A stretch of DNA of 64,000 nt, taken from Deinococcus sp. KNUC1210 (GTDB lineage: Bacteria; Deinococcota; Deinococci; Deinococcales; Deinococcaceae). The stretch is from NCBI RefSeq assembly GCF_022344005.1, contig NZ_CP092192.1, positions 186,001-250,000 of the forward strand, given 5' to 3'. Position numbers and translations under genes: made by a program. This document shows, piece after piece, positions 35,669 through 44,972 of the stretch (the first letter of the stretch is position 1; every line of letters starts with the position of its first letter). The notes under the pieces were generated by a model. That model made no database searches. It was not told where the DNA came from and saw only the letters and a program-made list of their open reading frames with translations.

Positions 35669-37264
35669 GTGAGCCTGCTGCCGGACGCTGGGGCCGCCCG
35701 ACTGCCAGCCCTCAGGCCCAAACCTCCGCTGGAGCCTCAGGCCCTGATTCATCTGGCCCGCTCATCCGGTGACGTGTTCGAGCGCTGCGTTTCGCAGGCA
35801 CTCCAGACGACGAGGGCGACCACCGTCATGGCCTTTGTTCACCGCCCCCTTCAGGACGTGCTGGAAGTGGTGGCCGCTGCTGGACATCTGGCGGAGGAGG
35901 TGCTCCACCGCAAACTGCGGCGCGGTGAAGCGCTGGCCTGGCTGGTGTACAGCTCGGGTGAGGAACTGCTGCTGGCCGAGCCACACAAGCACCAGGAGGC
36001 GCATTTCGTATCGGGAAAACGTCGTCCGGGGATGTATCTGGGCGTGCCGCTGATCGATCCGGATGGACGGGTGTTCGGCGTGCTGTCGGTCGATACCACC
36101 GACAGTGCCGAAGTCCTCGCGGCCGACGACGCCAGCGCACTTCATCTGTTGGGGCAGGCGGTGGGGGCGGCCTATTCGCGGCTACTGGCCCTCGAACAGG
36201 CGCAGCTCACCGCCCAGCGGTACGAGCAGCTGGCCCGGCTGTCTGCCGACCTGGAACTGCTTCAGGACCCGAATGAGATCGCCCGGCACGCCCTGGGCAC
36301 GCTGCTGGATATCAGCGGCTTTTCGGTGGGCGGGCTGTTCGAGGTGCAGCCCGACGGACAGGTGGCGCTGCAACTGCTGATGGGGCCAGCCGCCAACACC
36401 GAGCTGAACTCGGCCTGGCTGCGCCTGCCTCACGCCCCGCGCGGCATCATTCGGCAGGTAATCTCGCAGCGGGTCGCGCTGGTCATGCCAGATGTCCAGA
36501 ACCCCGCGAATACGCCTCTGGAGCGGCGCAGTCTGATCCGCACCGCGCTCGCTGCTCCGCTGATGGCGCAGGGCGAAGTGGTCGGCATCATCGGGCTGGC
36601 ACAGTTTCATACGCAGCAGGAAGTGTCGCCGGAACTGGTCAAGTTGCTGGAGATGGTGGCCCTGAGAATTGACCGTGCGGTGGAGCGGGCCTCGGGGGTC
36701 GAGCGGCTGCGGCTGCTGCGCGAGGCGGCGCTGCGTTCGGTGGGGCGGGTGCTGGAATACCGCGACGACGAGACCTTCGGTCACACCGACCGGGTGACCA
36801 CTCTGGCGCTTCGGCTCGGAAGGGTACTGGGCCTGAGTGCCGACGCCCTGCAACATCTGCGCTGGGGAGCGTACCTGCACGACATCGGCAAGGTCGCCGT
36901 CAGCGACGCCATTCTTCGCAAACCTGGCCCCCTTACTCCGAGCGAGCGACTGGAGATGCAGCGCCACGTCGTCACCGGCTACGATCTGCTGCTCGACGAA
37001 CTGTTCGTGCCCCGCGAGGTGCGCGAGGTGGTACGCCATCACCATGAACGCTGGGACGGCGCGGGGTATCCGGACGGGCTGGCGGGACATGATATTCCGC
37101 TGCTGGCACGCATCTTCAGCGTGGTTGATGTCTACGACGCCCTCACGAGCGAGCGGCCCTATAAGCATGCCTGGCCGAACGCTGCTGCCCTGGCCGAACT
37201 GTCGCGCTGTGCGGGTACTCAGTTCGATGCAGAGGTCGTGGCGGCCTTCCTGACGCTGCTCTGA
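35669..37264 (+). CDS. GAF-HD-GYP cyclic-di-GMP phosphodiesterase
   Basis: A 531-residue protein. Two GAF-like domains (about 30-175 and 190-335) precede an HD-GYP domain (about 350-525) with RTD-type opening (ETFGHTDRVTTLALRLG), HDIGKVAVSDAIL, HHERWDGAGYPDGLAG and VVDVYDALTSERPYK. HD-GYP enzymes hydrolyse cyclic-di-GMP to GMP using a two- or three-iron centre. It is cytoplasmic. The start is a GTG at 35669 with GGGAG about 8 nt upstream. The 295-bp upstream region contains an AT-rich segment near 35500 but no gene I can support. Confidence 0.92.
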   Translation: MSLLPDAGAARLPALRPKPPLEPQALIHLARSSGDVFERCVSQALQTTRATTVMAFVHRPLQDVLEVVAAAGHLAEEVLHRKLRRGEALAWLVYSSGEELLLAEPHKHQEAHFVSGKRRPGMYLGVPLIDPDGRVFGVLSVDTTDSAEVLAADDASALHLLGQAVGAAYSRLLALEQAQLTAQRYEQLARLSADLELLQDPNEIARHALGTLLDISGFSVGGLFEVQPDGQVALQLLMGPAANTELNSAWLRLPHAPRGIIRQVISQRVALVMPDVQNPANTPLERRSLIRTALAAPLMAQGEVVGIIGLAQFHTQQEVSPELVKLLEMVALRIDRAVERASGVERLRLLREAALRSVGRVLEYRDDETFGHTDRVTTLALRLGRVLGLSADALQHLRWGAYLHDIGKVAVSDAILRKPGPLTPSERLEMQRHVVTGYDLLLDELFVPREVREVVRHHHERWDGAGYPDGLAGHDIPLLARIFSVVDVYDALTSERPYKHAWPNAAALAELSRCAGTQFDAEVVAAFLTLL

Positions 37265-37302
37265 GCAGGCCGGGCATTCAGCCTTTTTCCCCTGCTGTTG
37301 GG

Positions 37303-37308
37303 TATGCT
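37303..37308 (+). promoter_or_regulatory. -10 box (TATGCT) of the DUF3160 gene
   Basis: TATGCT is followed by GACCTC and the ATG at 37315: a 6-nt gap. The 15-mer is nearly identical to that of the GAF kinase at 46464. Confidence 0.5.
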
Positions 37309-37314
37309 GACCTC

Positions 37315-39381
37315 ATGCCCAAACGCCCTGCCGTGCGCACGCTGGCCCTGCTCGCCCTGCTGTCCTGTGCGTCCAGCGCCGGGGCCGTCAGCTACGCGCT
37401 GCCCTTCAATCTCAAGGCCCTGAGCAACCGCTCTTTGCTCGGCGGCAACAAAGAGATGTCGCTGCCTGCTCTGAGCGCCGCGCAGCAGCAGACACTGACC
37501 CGGCAGGGCTTCGTGATTTCGCCTGCCGAGCAGAACAGGTGGCGGCAGTTTCATCAGGTCTACGAGGCCACCCGCTACGCCGAACAGCCGGTGTTCGTGA
37601 CCACCGATTCGGCGCTGCACATCTATCATCTGGTCTTCGACAAGCTGCTGCGCGACCTGGAGCGCGAAAGTCTGGCACCCGCCCTCAAGGCGCTGGCAGG
37701 CCGCAGCGTGACGGCGGCGCAGGCGCAGGTCAGGGCGCTCGCAGGCACGCCGCTCGCCCCCAACGCGCTCCAGGCGCTGGCGTACTGGGCAGTGGCGCAG
37801 CGGCTGATCGACCCGCAGGCCGCCGTTCCCGCCGAAGTGAGGCCGCAGGTAACGGCGCAGCTCCGCCTGATCGACGCCCACGCGGGCATCGCCGCCTCTC
37901 CGGTCTTCACCAGCCCGGATTTCACGGAAGATTACTCGCAGTACGTGCCCCGGGGTCACTACACCCGCAGCGCCGCGCTGAAAAACTACTTCCGGGCCAT
38001 GATGTGGCTCGGGCGTATCAACCTGCGTGTAAAGGACCCCGGCGAAACGCGCACGGCGGCCCTGCTGACCCGGCTGCTGGTGCAGGACGCGCAGACCAGC
38101 AAGCTCTGGGCACGGATCTACGACCCCACCACCGAACTGATCGGCGCGAGCGACGACCTGAATATCCGCCAGTACAGCGCCGCGCTTCAGACGACGCTGG
38201 GCGGCGATATCCGCGCCCTGTCGGACGACAGCAAGCTGAGTGCCTTTCAGGCCGCGCTCGCCAAGCTGCCGCCCCCGCGTGTGAACAGCGTGTTCGTGGT
38301 CGCCCGGCCCGGCGAAGGTGCCGAGGTGCGCCAGCGCGACACCCTGGGCTTCCGGGTGATGGGACAGCGCTTCACGCTCGACGGCGCGGCGCTGCAACAG
38401 CTCGTATACCGCGAGGTGGGCGACCTTCAGAAGCCGCGCACCCTGCCCAGGGGCCTCGATCTGATGGCCGCGCTCGGCAGCGACGCAGCGAAGGCCGAAC
38501 TTCGCACACTGGGCGATTTCAGTTTCAAGAACTACGAATCGCAGCTCGCCAAGGTCCGCACCCAGTTCGCTGCCCTGAAGCCTGCCGACTGGAAAGCCAA
38601 TCTGTACAGCGGCTGGATCTATACGCTTCAGGCCGTGGTGAAGCCGGACACCCGCGACGCCCGCTACCCGGCCTTCATGAGAATGCCTGCCTGGAGCCGC
38701 AAGGAGCTGCTGACGGCACTGGGAAGCTGGACGGAACTGCGCCACGACACGCTGCTGTACGCCAAGCAGGTGATGGCCGAGATGGGTGCGGGCGAGGAGC
38801 CGGAACATCCTCGCGGCTACGTCGAACCGAACGCGGCAGTCTGGGCGCGGCTGCTGGCGCTGGAGGCGCAGACCCATGACGTGCTGAAGTCGCAGAACAT
38901 CCTGTCTCAGCGCACCGCCGAGAATCTGGCGAGCCTGAGCGACATGCTCGGCTTCCTACAATCGGTCACGGCCCGCGAGCTGTCGGGCGGCAGGATCAGC
39001 CGCGACGAATACGACCGGATCCACTTCTACGGCGGCTGGCTGGAGGAACTGACCACCGCCAGCACCGACCCCGAGGGGGGCGATCAGGGCGGCAGTCCAG
39101 CGTTCGACGAACCCCCGTATGCCGCTGTGGTGGCCGACGTGGCGACGGATGGTGGCAGTGGCACGGCGCTGGAAGAAGGCACCGGCACCATTCAGGAGCT
39201 GTATGCCCTGGTGCCCGACGGCAGGGGCGGCACGCAGGTGGCACGCGGCGGTGTGTACTCACAGTACGAATTCACGGTGCCGCTCGCAGGTCGCCTGACC
39301 GACGAGGCGTGGCGAGCCCGGCTAAGCGCGGGGCAGATTCCGCCGACCCATCCGTGGCTGCGTGGCGTGGTGGTCAAGTAG
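37315..39381 (+). CDS. DUF3160 domain-containing exported protein
   Basis: A 688-residue protein with a signal peptide (MPKRPAVRTLALLALLSCASSAGA split: ...LALLALLSCASSAGAVSYAL). The rest matches the DUF3160 family: GFVISPAEQNRWRQFHQVYE, PVFVTTDSALHIYHLVFDKL, MMWLGRINLR, YSGWIYTLQAVV and a late QELYALVPDG segment. The family occurs in bacteria and is exported; its function is not established. It probably heads an operon with a CapA-like gene and a small exported protein. Confidence 0.88.
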   Translation: MPKRPAVRTLALLALLSCASSAGAVSYALPFNLKALSNRSLLGGNKEMSLPALSAAQQQTLTRQGFVISPAEQNRWRQFHQVYEATRYAEQPVFVTTDSALHIYHLVFDKLLRDLERESLAPALKALAGRSVTAAQAQVRALAGTPLAPNALQALAYWAVAQRLIDPQAAVPAEVRPQVTAQLRLIDAHAGIAASPVFTSPDFTEDYSQYVPRGHYTRSAALKNYFRAMMWLGRINLRVKDPGETRTAALLTRLLVQDAQTSKLWARIYDPTTELIGASDDLNIRQYSAALQTTLGGDIRALSDDSKLSAFQAALAKLPPPRVNSVFVVARPGEGAEVRQRDTLGFRVMGQRFTLDGAALQQLVYREVGDLQKPRTLPRGLDLMAALGSDAAKAELRTLGDFSFKNYESQLAKVRTQFAALKPADWKANLYSGWIYTLQAVVKPDTRDARYPAFMRMPAWSRKELLTALGSWTELRHDTLLYAKQVMAEMGAGEEPEHPRGYVEPNAAVWARLLALEAQTHDVLKSQNILSQRTAENLASLSDMLGFLQSVTARELSGGRISRDEYDRIHFYGGWLEELTTASTDPEGGDQGGSPAFDEPPYAAVVADVATDGGSGTALEEGTGTIQELYALVPDGRGGTQVARGGVYSQYEFTVPLAGRLTDEAWRARLSAGQIPPTHPWLRGVVVK

Positions 39382-39404
39382 GCACGCCGATTCGGGCCTT
39401 CAGC

Positions 39405-40220
39405 GTGCTGCCTGCGGCCCTGCTCCTGACCTGCACTGCTGTCGCCGCGCCGCTGCTGGCTCTGGGCGGCGACGTGAGTCTGGCACGCGGCATTCGCGCC
39501 GATGATCCGCTGGGGCCGGTTCGGCTGGCCCTGCACGCCGACGCCGCCTACGCCAACCTGGAAAGCCCGCTGACCTCGGAGCCGGGGCAGACACGCGGCA
39601 TCGATCTGCGTGCAGGGCCGGAGCGGGTGGGTGCGCTCTCGGTCTTCAGGGCGCTCGGTACCGAAAACAACCATATGCAGGACGGTGGCCCCGGCGGGCT
39701 GATCCAGAGTCGGCGGGTGCTGGCGGCAGCGGGCGTTCAGCCGGTTTCGCGCACGCTGCACTTCTCGGAGGTCGGCGGCGTGCGGGTCGCGTGGATCGCG
39801 TTTTTCGACGACGGCACAACGCTGCCCCCGCTGGTAGCGATTCGGGCGGGGGCAGCGGGAGCGCGGTACGTCGTGGTGGGCGTTCACTGGGGCGCGGAAT
39901 ACCAGCCGACCACGCCCCGGCAGCGCCACCTCGCCGCTGAGCTGGCACGTGCGGGCGCCACCCTGATCGTGGGAAGCGGCCCACACGTCCTTCAGGGGCA
40001 TGAACTGATAGGCCGCACGCTGGTGCTCTACAGCCTGGGCAACCTGCTCTTCGATTCGAAGTTCCCGAGTGCCCGCGTCGCGGCGGTGGTGCGGGTGCGC
40101 CTGGACGCCCTGCACGCCGCCTGCGCCATTCCGACCCGTTCACGGGCAGGCAGAGCCGAACTCGCCGACCCACAGGAAGCGGCCTACGCGCTGTCGCGGC
40201 TGGGCCTGCCACCATGCTGA
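39405..40220 (+). CDS. CapA family metallophosphatase-like protein
   Basis: A 271-residue protein if begun at the GTG at 39405, which creates a signal peptide (MLPAALLLTCTAVAAPLLAL). Domain motifs of the CapA/PgsA family follow: LGGDVSLARGI, YANLESPLT, ENNHMQDGG, VVVGVHWGAEYQ, VGSGPHVLQGHEL and YSLGNLLFD. The family includes a poly-gamma-glutamate synthesis factor but many members are uncharacterised metallophosphatase-fold proteins. The frame is open back to 39309, overlapping the DUF3160 gene. Its stop overlaps the next ATG by 7 nt. Confidence 0.83.
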   Translation: MLPAALLLTCTAVAAPLLALGGDVSLARGIRADDPLGPVRLALHADAAYANLESPLTSEPGQTRGIDLRAGPERVGALSVFRALGTENNHMQDGGPGGLIQSRRVLAAAGVQPVSRTLHFSEVGGVRVAWIAFFDDGTTLPPLVAIRAGAAGARYVVVGVHWGAEYQPTTPRQRHLAAELARAGATLIVGSGPHVLQGHELIGRTLVLYSLGNLLFDSKFPSARVAAVVRVRLDALHAACAIPTRSRAGRAELADPQEAAYALSRLGLPPC

Positions 40221-40817
40221 AGCGCCTCGCCTGTCTGCTGGCCCTGATCTGCGGCGGCTCCGGCTGGGCAGACGGCACCTCGCCTGTGTCCGGCTGGCGC
40301 GTGCTGGACGGCAGAGGCGTGAGCTCGGCAGCGAGGGCTGTGCGCCTGAACCGCCCCTGCCCCGCCCTGACGTTGCCTGCCTCGTGGCGTGTGCTGGACG
40401 AGGTATACGCCGACGTGACCGGCGACGGACAGCCGGAATGCCTGCTGGCGCTGTGGCGGCCCTGGCACGACTGGCCGACCCGCCGCTGGCAGACACAGCC
40501 CTCACCCATCGCGGCCAATCACGACGCGGCGGGCCTGAGTGCCCATCTCGCCGTTCTCAAACCGCTGGGAAAAGGTCGGTATCAGCCGCGCTGGGTCGGC
40601 AGTGCGCTGTATCAGCCGATCGTGGGTATCACGGTGTTGCCAGACGGCAAAGTCGCCACGCTGGAGACCACATATGCGCGGGGACAGAGCGGCAGCAGTG
40701 TCGATCTCAGCGTCTGGAGCTGGACGGGGTTCGGCTTTCGGCGCGAGGCACGGTGGCCGGTTCGTGGCAAAAAAACTGGCCGTGGAGCGCAGCAGCGGCT
40801 TACCGGCAGTGCGCTAG
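40214..40817 (+). CDS. Hypothetical exported protein, frameshift near C-terminus
   Basis: About 200 residues with a signal peptide (MLKRLACLLALICGGSGWA). A segment YADVTGDGQPECLLALW resembles an FG-GAP/VCBS calcium-binding repeat. The frame given runs on to 41668 through antisense of other genes, which is not credible. At seven A (40769-40775), removing one A ends the protein with GKKLAVERSSGLPAVR at 40817, just before the convergent cupin gene. I recognise no family beyond the repeat. It overlaps the CapA-like gene and is probably cotranscribed. Confidence 0.72.
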
Positions 40818-40828
40818 GAGCGCTGGTT

Positions 40829-41128
40829 TTACTCCCCGCTTCCCTCTTCCGGCTGGCTGATAGCCTCGACAGCGCTGAACGTCTCCAGAAAGTGATAGGT
40901 GTGCATCGCACCCTGAGGAATCAGATAGGTGTCGCCCACGCCGACGGTGTGCCGCTCGCTGTTCACCTCGACTTCGGCCCGGCCCTGGAGCACGTAGCCG
41001 ACCGTCTCGTAAGGGCTGGTGTGCATTTCCTTGTGGGTGCCCGGCACTTCGCCCGACCACAGGCGCAGCGCGACGCGCTCACCCTGCACGAGAGTTTTCC
41101 CAGCGGCATTCGGATTCATCTTGGTCAT
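40829..41128 (-). CDS. Cupin domain-containing protein
   Basis: A 99-residue single cupin. Motif 1 is present as HTSPYETVGYVLQGRAEVEV and motif 2 as GDTYLIPQGAMHTY. The His and Glu usual for metal binding are partly kept. Small cupins of this kind are of varied or unknown function. It lies 107 bp downstream of the urtE stop, same strand, and may be separately transcribed. Confidence 0.85.
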   Translation of the reverse strand: MTKMNPNAAGKTLVQGERVALRLWSGEVPGTHKEMHTSPYETVGYVLQGRAEVEVNSERHTVGVGDTYLIPQGAMHTYHFLETFSAVEAISQPEEGSGE

Positions 41129-41234
41129 AAGCGCATGCTGCCGCGCTCAAATGGGCCGGGCGTGTGCAGACGGTGTGCAGACAGTTCAGAAAACGGAGCA
41201 TATAGTCGGACGCTGTCCGCCTCTGAAGCGTGCC

Positions 41235-41939
41235 TCAGACGCCCAGATACCGCTGCACTGCTCCGGTCGGTGTGTCTGCCGTCAGTCCGGTATCCACCAG
41301 TCGGCCCTTCTGCATCACGTAGTAGCGGTCGGCAAAAGCCCAGGCGAAATCCAGATACTGCTCGACCAGCAGCACAGCGACCCGCAGTTCCTGGCGTATG
41401 CGCGTCAGTGCCGTTTCGATCTCCTGCACGATGCTCGGCTGAATGCCCTCGGTGGGCTCGTCGAGCAGCAGATAGCGCGGTTTCGTCACCAGGGCGCGGC
41501 CAATCGCCACCTGCTGCTGCTGCCCGCCGCTCAGGTTTCCGGCCTTGCGGCTCGCCATATCGCGGCAGATGGGAAGAGGTTCGTAGACCAGTTCGGGAAT
41601 CTCGTGTTTCACCGTTCCCCGGCCTCCCAGCGCGGGCAGGCCCATCAGCAGGTTCTCGTGCACGCTGAGCTGCGAGAACAGCCCCCGGCCCTGCGGCACA
41701 TATGCCAGCCCACTGCGGGCGCGGGCGAAAGCGGGCAGGCGTTCGACCTGCTCGCCGTTCAGCCGCACGCCGCCCCCCATGACCGGATGCAGCCCGCTGA
41801 TGGTTCGCAGCAGCGTGGATTTGCCCACGCCGTTTCGCCCGATCAGCGTCACAGCCTCGGCGTCGGCAATTTCCAGATTCACGTCCCAGAGCACCTGACT
41901 CTGCCCGTAGGCGGCGCTGACATGTTCAAGTTTGAGCAT
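41235..41939 (-). CDS. urtE: Urea ABC transporter ATP-binding subunit UrtE
   Basis: A 234-residue ATPase: Walker A GRNGVGKSTLLRT, signature LSGGQQQQVAIGRAL, Walker B RYLLLDEPTEGIQPS and a Q-loop YVPQGRGLF. The sequence LDEPTEGIQPSIVQEI is typical of UrtE. It is the last gene of urtABCDE and overlaps urtD by 14 nt. With UrtD it powers urea uptake through UrtBC. Confidence 0.9.
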   Translation of the reverse strand: MLKLEHVSAAYGQSQVLWDVNLEIADAEAVTLIGRNGVGKSTLLRTISGLHPVMGGGVRLNGEQVERLPAFARARSGLAYVPQGRGLFSQLSVHENLLMGLPALGGRGTVKHEIPELVYEPLPICRDMASRKAGNLSGGQQQQVAIGRALVTKPRYLLLDEPTEGIQPSIVQEIETALTRIRQELRVAVLLVEQYLDFAWAFADRYYVMQKGRLVDTGLTADTPTGAVQRYLGV

Positions 41940-42726
41940 CTTCGGCTCCTGTGGGTGCTTCCTTGGGTCGCCCCAGATAGATTTCCATCACCTCGGCGTC
42001 GGCTCTGAGCGCCGCCAGATCGCCCTCGCGGAAGACCTGTCCCTGATGCAGCACCGTGATCGGTGCGTCCAGCAGCTCGACGAACTGCATGTCGTGATCG
42101 ATGACCAGCACGGTATGTCTGCCCGCCAGCGAGCGAATCAGATCGGCGGTCTGAGCAGTTTCCTGCGCGGTCATCCCCGCCGTGGGTTCGTCGAGCAGCA
42201 GCAGTTCCGGTTCTGCCGCCACCACCATTCCGATTTCCAGCCACTGCTTTTCGCCGTGTGCCAGCAGCGAGGCGAGCTGCCCTGCCTTACCGCTCAGGCC
42301 GGTCAGCGTCAGCAGTTCGTCCACGCGGGCTGTCTCGGCGGCACCGGCTCCGGGTTTCAGGCTGGCGAACACGCCTTTGCTGCGCTTGGCGGCCACGCGC
42401 AGATTTTCACGGACGCTCAGACCGTCCAGCACGCCAGGAGCCTGAAATTTCCGGCAGATACCCAGGTTGGCGATTCTGTATTCTGGCAGCCGGGTGATGG
42501 ACTGCCCCCGGTAGCGCACGTCACCCGACGCGGGGCGCACCTTGCCGATGATGGTGTCGAGCAGCGTGGATTTGCCCGCACCGTTGGGGCCGATCAGCAC
42601 GCGCAGACTGCCACGCGCCACGCTGAGGCTGAGATTCTGAAGCGCCTTGAAGCCGTCGAAACTCACGGTGATGTTCTGCACGTCCAGCAGGGGGAGGTGG
42701 TCGGGGTGCGGAGTCGAAGCCGTCAT
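41926..42726 (-). CDS. urtD: Urea ABC transporter ATP-binding subunit UrtD
   Basis: A 266-residue ATPase with Walker A GPNGAGKSTLLDT, signature-like LAHGEKQWLEIGMV and Walker B LLLLDEPTAGMT. LAHGEKQWLEIGM is a UrtD/LivG-type feature. Its ATG overlaps the urtC stop by 4 nt (ATGA) and its end overlaps urtE. It pairs with UrtE. Confidence 0.9.
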   Translation of the reverse strand: MTASTPHPDHLPLLDVQNITVSFDGFKALQNLSLSVARGSLRVLIGPNGAGKSTLLDTIIGKVRPASGDVRYRGQSITRLPEYRIANLGICRKFQAPGVLDGLSVRENLRVAAKRSKGVFASLKPGAGAAETARVDELLTLTGLSGKAGQLASLLAHGEKQWLEIGMVVAAEPELLLLDEPTAGMTAQETAQTADLIRSLAGRHTVLVIDHDMQFVELLDAPITVLHQGQVFREGDLAALRADAEVMEIYLGRPKEAPTGAEDAQT

Positions 42727-43835
42727 GCCTGCTCACCCGTCTTGGATGTCCGGGGAAGGTCGGCAGCGTGCCCGGCTCCGGCCTCGACCTCACTGCCTCC
42801 GGCTGATCCCCGGCGATTCAGCAGGCCCGCCACCCCCTGCGGCAGCACCAGCACCACCAGCACGAACAGCGCTCCCATGATGTACAGCCAGGCGTCGGGC
42901 ACCGCGCTGGAAATCCTGTCTTTGGCGAGCTGGCCCGCGACCATTCCGCCCACGGCGCCCACGATGCTGGCCCGGCCTCCCAGGGCCACCCACACCACCA
43001 GTTCGATGCTGAAGGTCACGCCGATCATGGCGGGTGAAATGGTGCCCAGATGCAGGGTATACAGCGCTCCGCTCAGGCCCGAGAGCAGACCACCGAAGGC
43101 GAACGCGGCGATCTTGTAGGCGGCGGGGTTGTAGCCCAGAAACCGCACGCGGTTCTCGTTGCCCTGAATGGCGGTCAGCAGCGAGCCGAAATGCGTGCGG
43201 AGCAGCCAGGAGGTGCCTGCCATGCACACGCCCAGAATCAGCAGCGTGACCCAGTACAGCCCGTGCGTCAGCCCCGTGCCGCTGCTCCGCAGATCGATGC
43301 CCAGAAAGGTCTGAAAGTCGGTGATGCCGTTGGTGCCGCTGGTCAGGCCCTGCGAGCCGTTCAGCCACGTCACGAACGCCAGCACCAGCGCCTGCGTGAT
43401 GATGCTGACGTACACGCCCGTGATGCGCCGCCGGAACATCAGCCACGCCACCAGCCCCGCTGCCAGCGCCGGGAGGATCAGCACCATCGCCAGGGCAAAC
43501 GGTGCACTGGCAAACGGTTTCCAGAACCACGGCAGACTCTCCACGCCGTTGTAGACCATGAAATCGGGCAGCTCTCCCTTGGCGGTGGCGGCCAGCTTCA
43601 GGTGCATCGCCAGCGCGTAGCCGCCGAGTCCGAAGAACAGCCCCTGTCCCAGACTCAGAATCCCGGTACGCCCCCACACCACGCAGATGCCCAGGGCGGC
43701 AATGCTCAGGGCCAGGACGCGGCCCAGCAGCGTCAGCGAGTACGCGCCCAGATAGAACGGCGCGGCGATCAGCGCGGCGGCAGCAACCAGCAGCAGCGCC
43801 GTCTGGGTCGCCCGGTTCATCGCGCCCCCAGTCAT
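42723..43835 (-). CDS. urtC: Urea ABC transporter permease UrtC
   Basis: A 370-residue permease of the branched-chain amino acid/urea group with about ten helices. Motifs LSLGQGLFFGLGGYALAMHL and GNENRVRFLGYNPAAYKIAAF are typical of LivM/UrtC. The ATG at 43835 overlaps the urtB stop (ATGA), which favours it over an upstream start at 43886. The C-terminal 30 residues are hydrophilic. Confidence 0.9.
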   Translation of the reverse strand: MTGGAMNRATQTALLLVAAAALIAAPFYLGAYSLTLLGRVLALSIAALGICVVWGRTGILSLGQGLFFGLGGYALAMHLKLAATAKGELPDFMVYNGVESLPWFWKPFASAPFALAMVLILPALAAGLVAWLMFRRRITGVYVSIITQALVLAFVTWLNGSQGLTSGTNGITDFQTFLGIDLRSSGTGLTHGLYWVTLLILGVCMAGTSWLLRTHFGSLLTAIQGNENRVRFLGYNPAAYKIAAFAFGGLLSGLSGALYTLHLGTISPAMIGVTFSIELVVWVALGGRASIVGAVGGMVAGQLAKDRISSAVPDAWLYIMGALFVLVVLVLPQGVAGLLNRRGSAGGSEVEAGAGHAADLPRTSKTGEQA

Positions 43836-44737
43836 GCATCCTCCAGCGCCCGAGAGCGGGTGGGAATCAGGCCTCTGGGCTTCCACTGAAGGAAGGCCAC
43901 CACCAGAATCAGCATGATCGCCTGCGCCAGACTGGAACTCGTCAGCCCCTCGGCCAGTGCGGTGGTAAAGCCCAGCAGCAGCGCCGCCGCGCCTGCGCCC
44001 AGCACGCTGCCCACGCCGCCGACCACCACCACCAGAAAGGCATTGACGATATATGCCGATCCGACTGCCGGATTGACCGGCGACAGCAGCGCCAGTCCCA
44101 CGCCCGCGATCCCCGCGATGCCCGCGCCCAGCGAAAACACCAGCAGATCGAGCTGCCGGGTGTTCACGCCCAGCGCCGCCGCCATCTCACGGTTCTGATT
44201 CACGGCCCGCACGTGCATTCCGAAGCGGCTGCGGCTCAGCAGCAGCCACATTCCGCCCAGCACCAGGGCTGCCAGCACGATCACGAACAGGCGTACATAC
44301 GGAAAGGTCAGGCCGTCGAGTGCGCCGCCGTGTACGGTCACGGCTCCGTTCAGCCAGTCGGGGGCCGTGACAGGAACGCCCGTGCTGCCAAAAATCTGCC
44401 GCGCCGCCTGTTGCAGGATCAGGCTGATGCCCCAGGTGGCGAGCAGGGTGTCGAGTGGACGCCCGTACAGCCGCCGAATGACCGCCGCTTCCAACAGTGC
44501 CCCCAGCAGCGCTGTTCCCACAAAGGCCAGCGGAAACGCCAGCCACAGGAACCCCGGCCCGGCGACCTTGGCGGCGATGAAGGTCAGGTAGCCGCCGATC
44601 ATCAGAAATTCGCCGTGCGCCATATTGATGACCCGCATCAGGCCAAAGCTGAGCGCCAGTCCCAGCGCCGTGAGCAGCAGCAGGCTGGCAACCGACAGGC
44701 CGGTGAACAGTTGTCCGGACAGAAACACAGGATCCAT
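43832..44737 (-). CDS. urtB: Urea ABC transporter permease UrtB
   Basis: A 301-residue permease with about eight helices. LGLALSFGLMRVINMAHGEFLMIG and RAVNQNREMAAALGVNTRQLDLL are UrtB/LivH signatures. The start at 44737 has AAGGAGCCCT just upstream, which rules out an extension to 44908. It is separated from urtA by a 235-bp gap with a strong hairpin. Confidence 0.9.
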   Translation of the reverse strand: MDPVFLSGQLFTGLSVASLLLLTALGLALSFGLMRVINMAHGEFLMIGGYLTFIAAKVAGPGFLWLAFPLAFVGTALLGALLEAAVIRRLYGRPLDTLLATWGISLILQQAARQIFGSTGVPVTAPDWLNGAVTVHGGALDGLTFPYVRLFVIVLAALVLGGMWLLLSRSRFGMHVRAVNQNREMAAALGVNTRQLDLLVFSLGAGIAGIAGVGLALLSPVNPAVGSAYIVNAFLVVVVGGVGSVLGAGAAALLLGFTTALAEGLTSSSLAQAIMLILVVAFLQWKPRGLIPTRSRALEDA

Positions 44738-44887
44738 AGGGCTCCTTGAGGAGTGGAGGGCTGAGGAACCGGGGCGGGAAACAAGGTCAAACGGAAACGA
44801 TGAACAGAAAAAGGAGCGTCTATCAAATGACAGGGCGATCAAATTGCCGTCTGTGGGGCATTCTTCTGATGTTGTAGCTTCTGGAGT

Positions 44888-44924
44888 GCCTCTTCCTGCA
44901 TCCGTCACCCGTGCAGGAAGAGGC
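44888..44924 (-). terminator. Hairpin between urtA and urtB
   Basis: GCCTCTTCCTGCA (44888-44900) pairs perfectly with TGCAGGAAGAGGC (44912-44924), 49 bp past the urtA stop in the direction of transcription. It could stop part of the transcripts or protect the urtA mRNA, so that the binding protein is made in excess. Confidence 0.6.
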
Positions 44925-44972
44925 CCGCATCTGTCGCTCTGTCCTAGCTGCTCTCAGGACTTCTGACGGCTC

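Noticed and set aside
37219..38877. 552-codon frame antisense to the DUF3160 gene
   Set aside because: Its composition is typical of a shadow frame; no motif, signal or ribosome binding site.
40214..41668. 484-codon open frame on the plus strand
   Set aside because: Past about 40770 it is antisense to the cupin and urtE genes and has no protein-like character. The real product probably ends at 40817 after an A-run indel.
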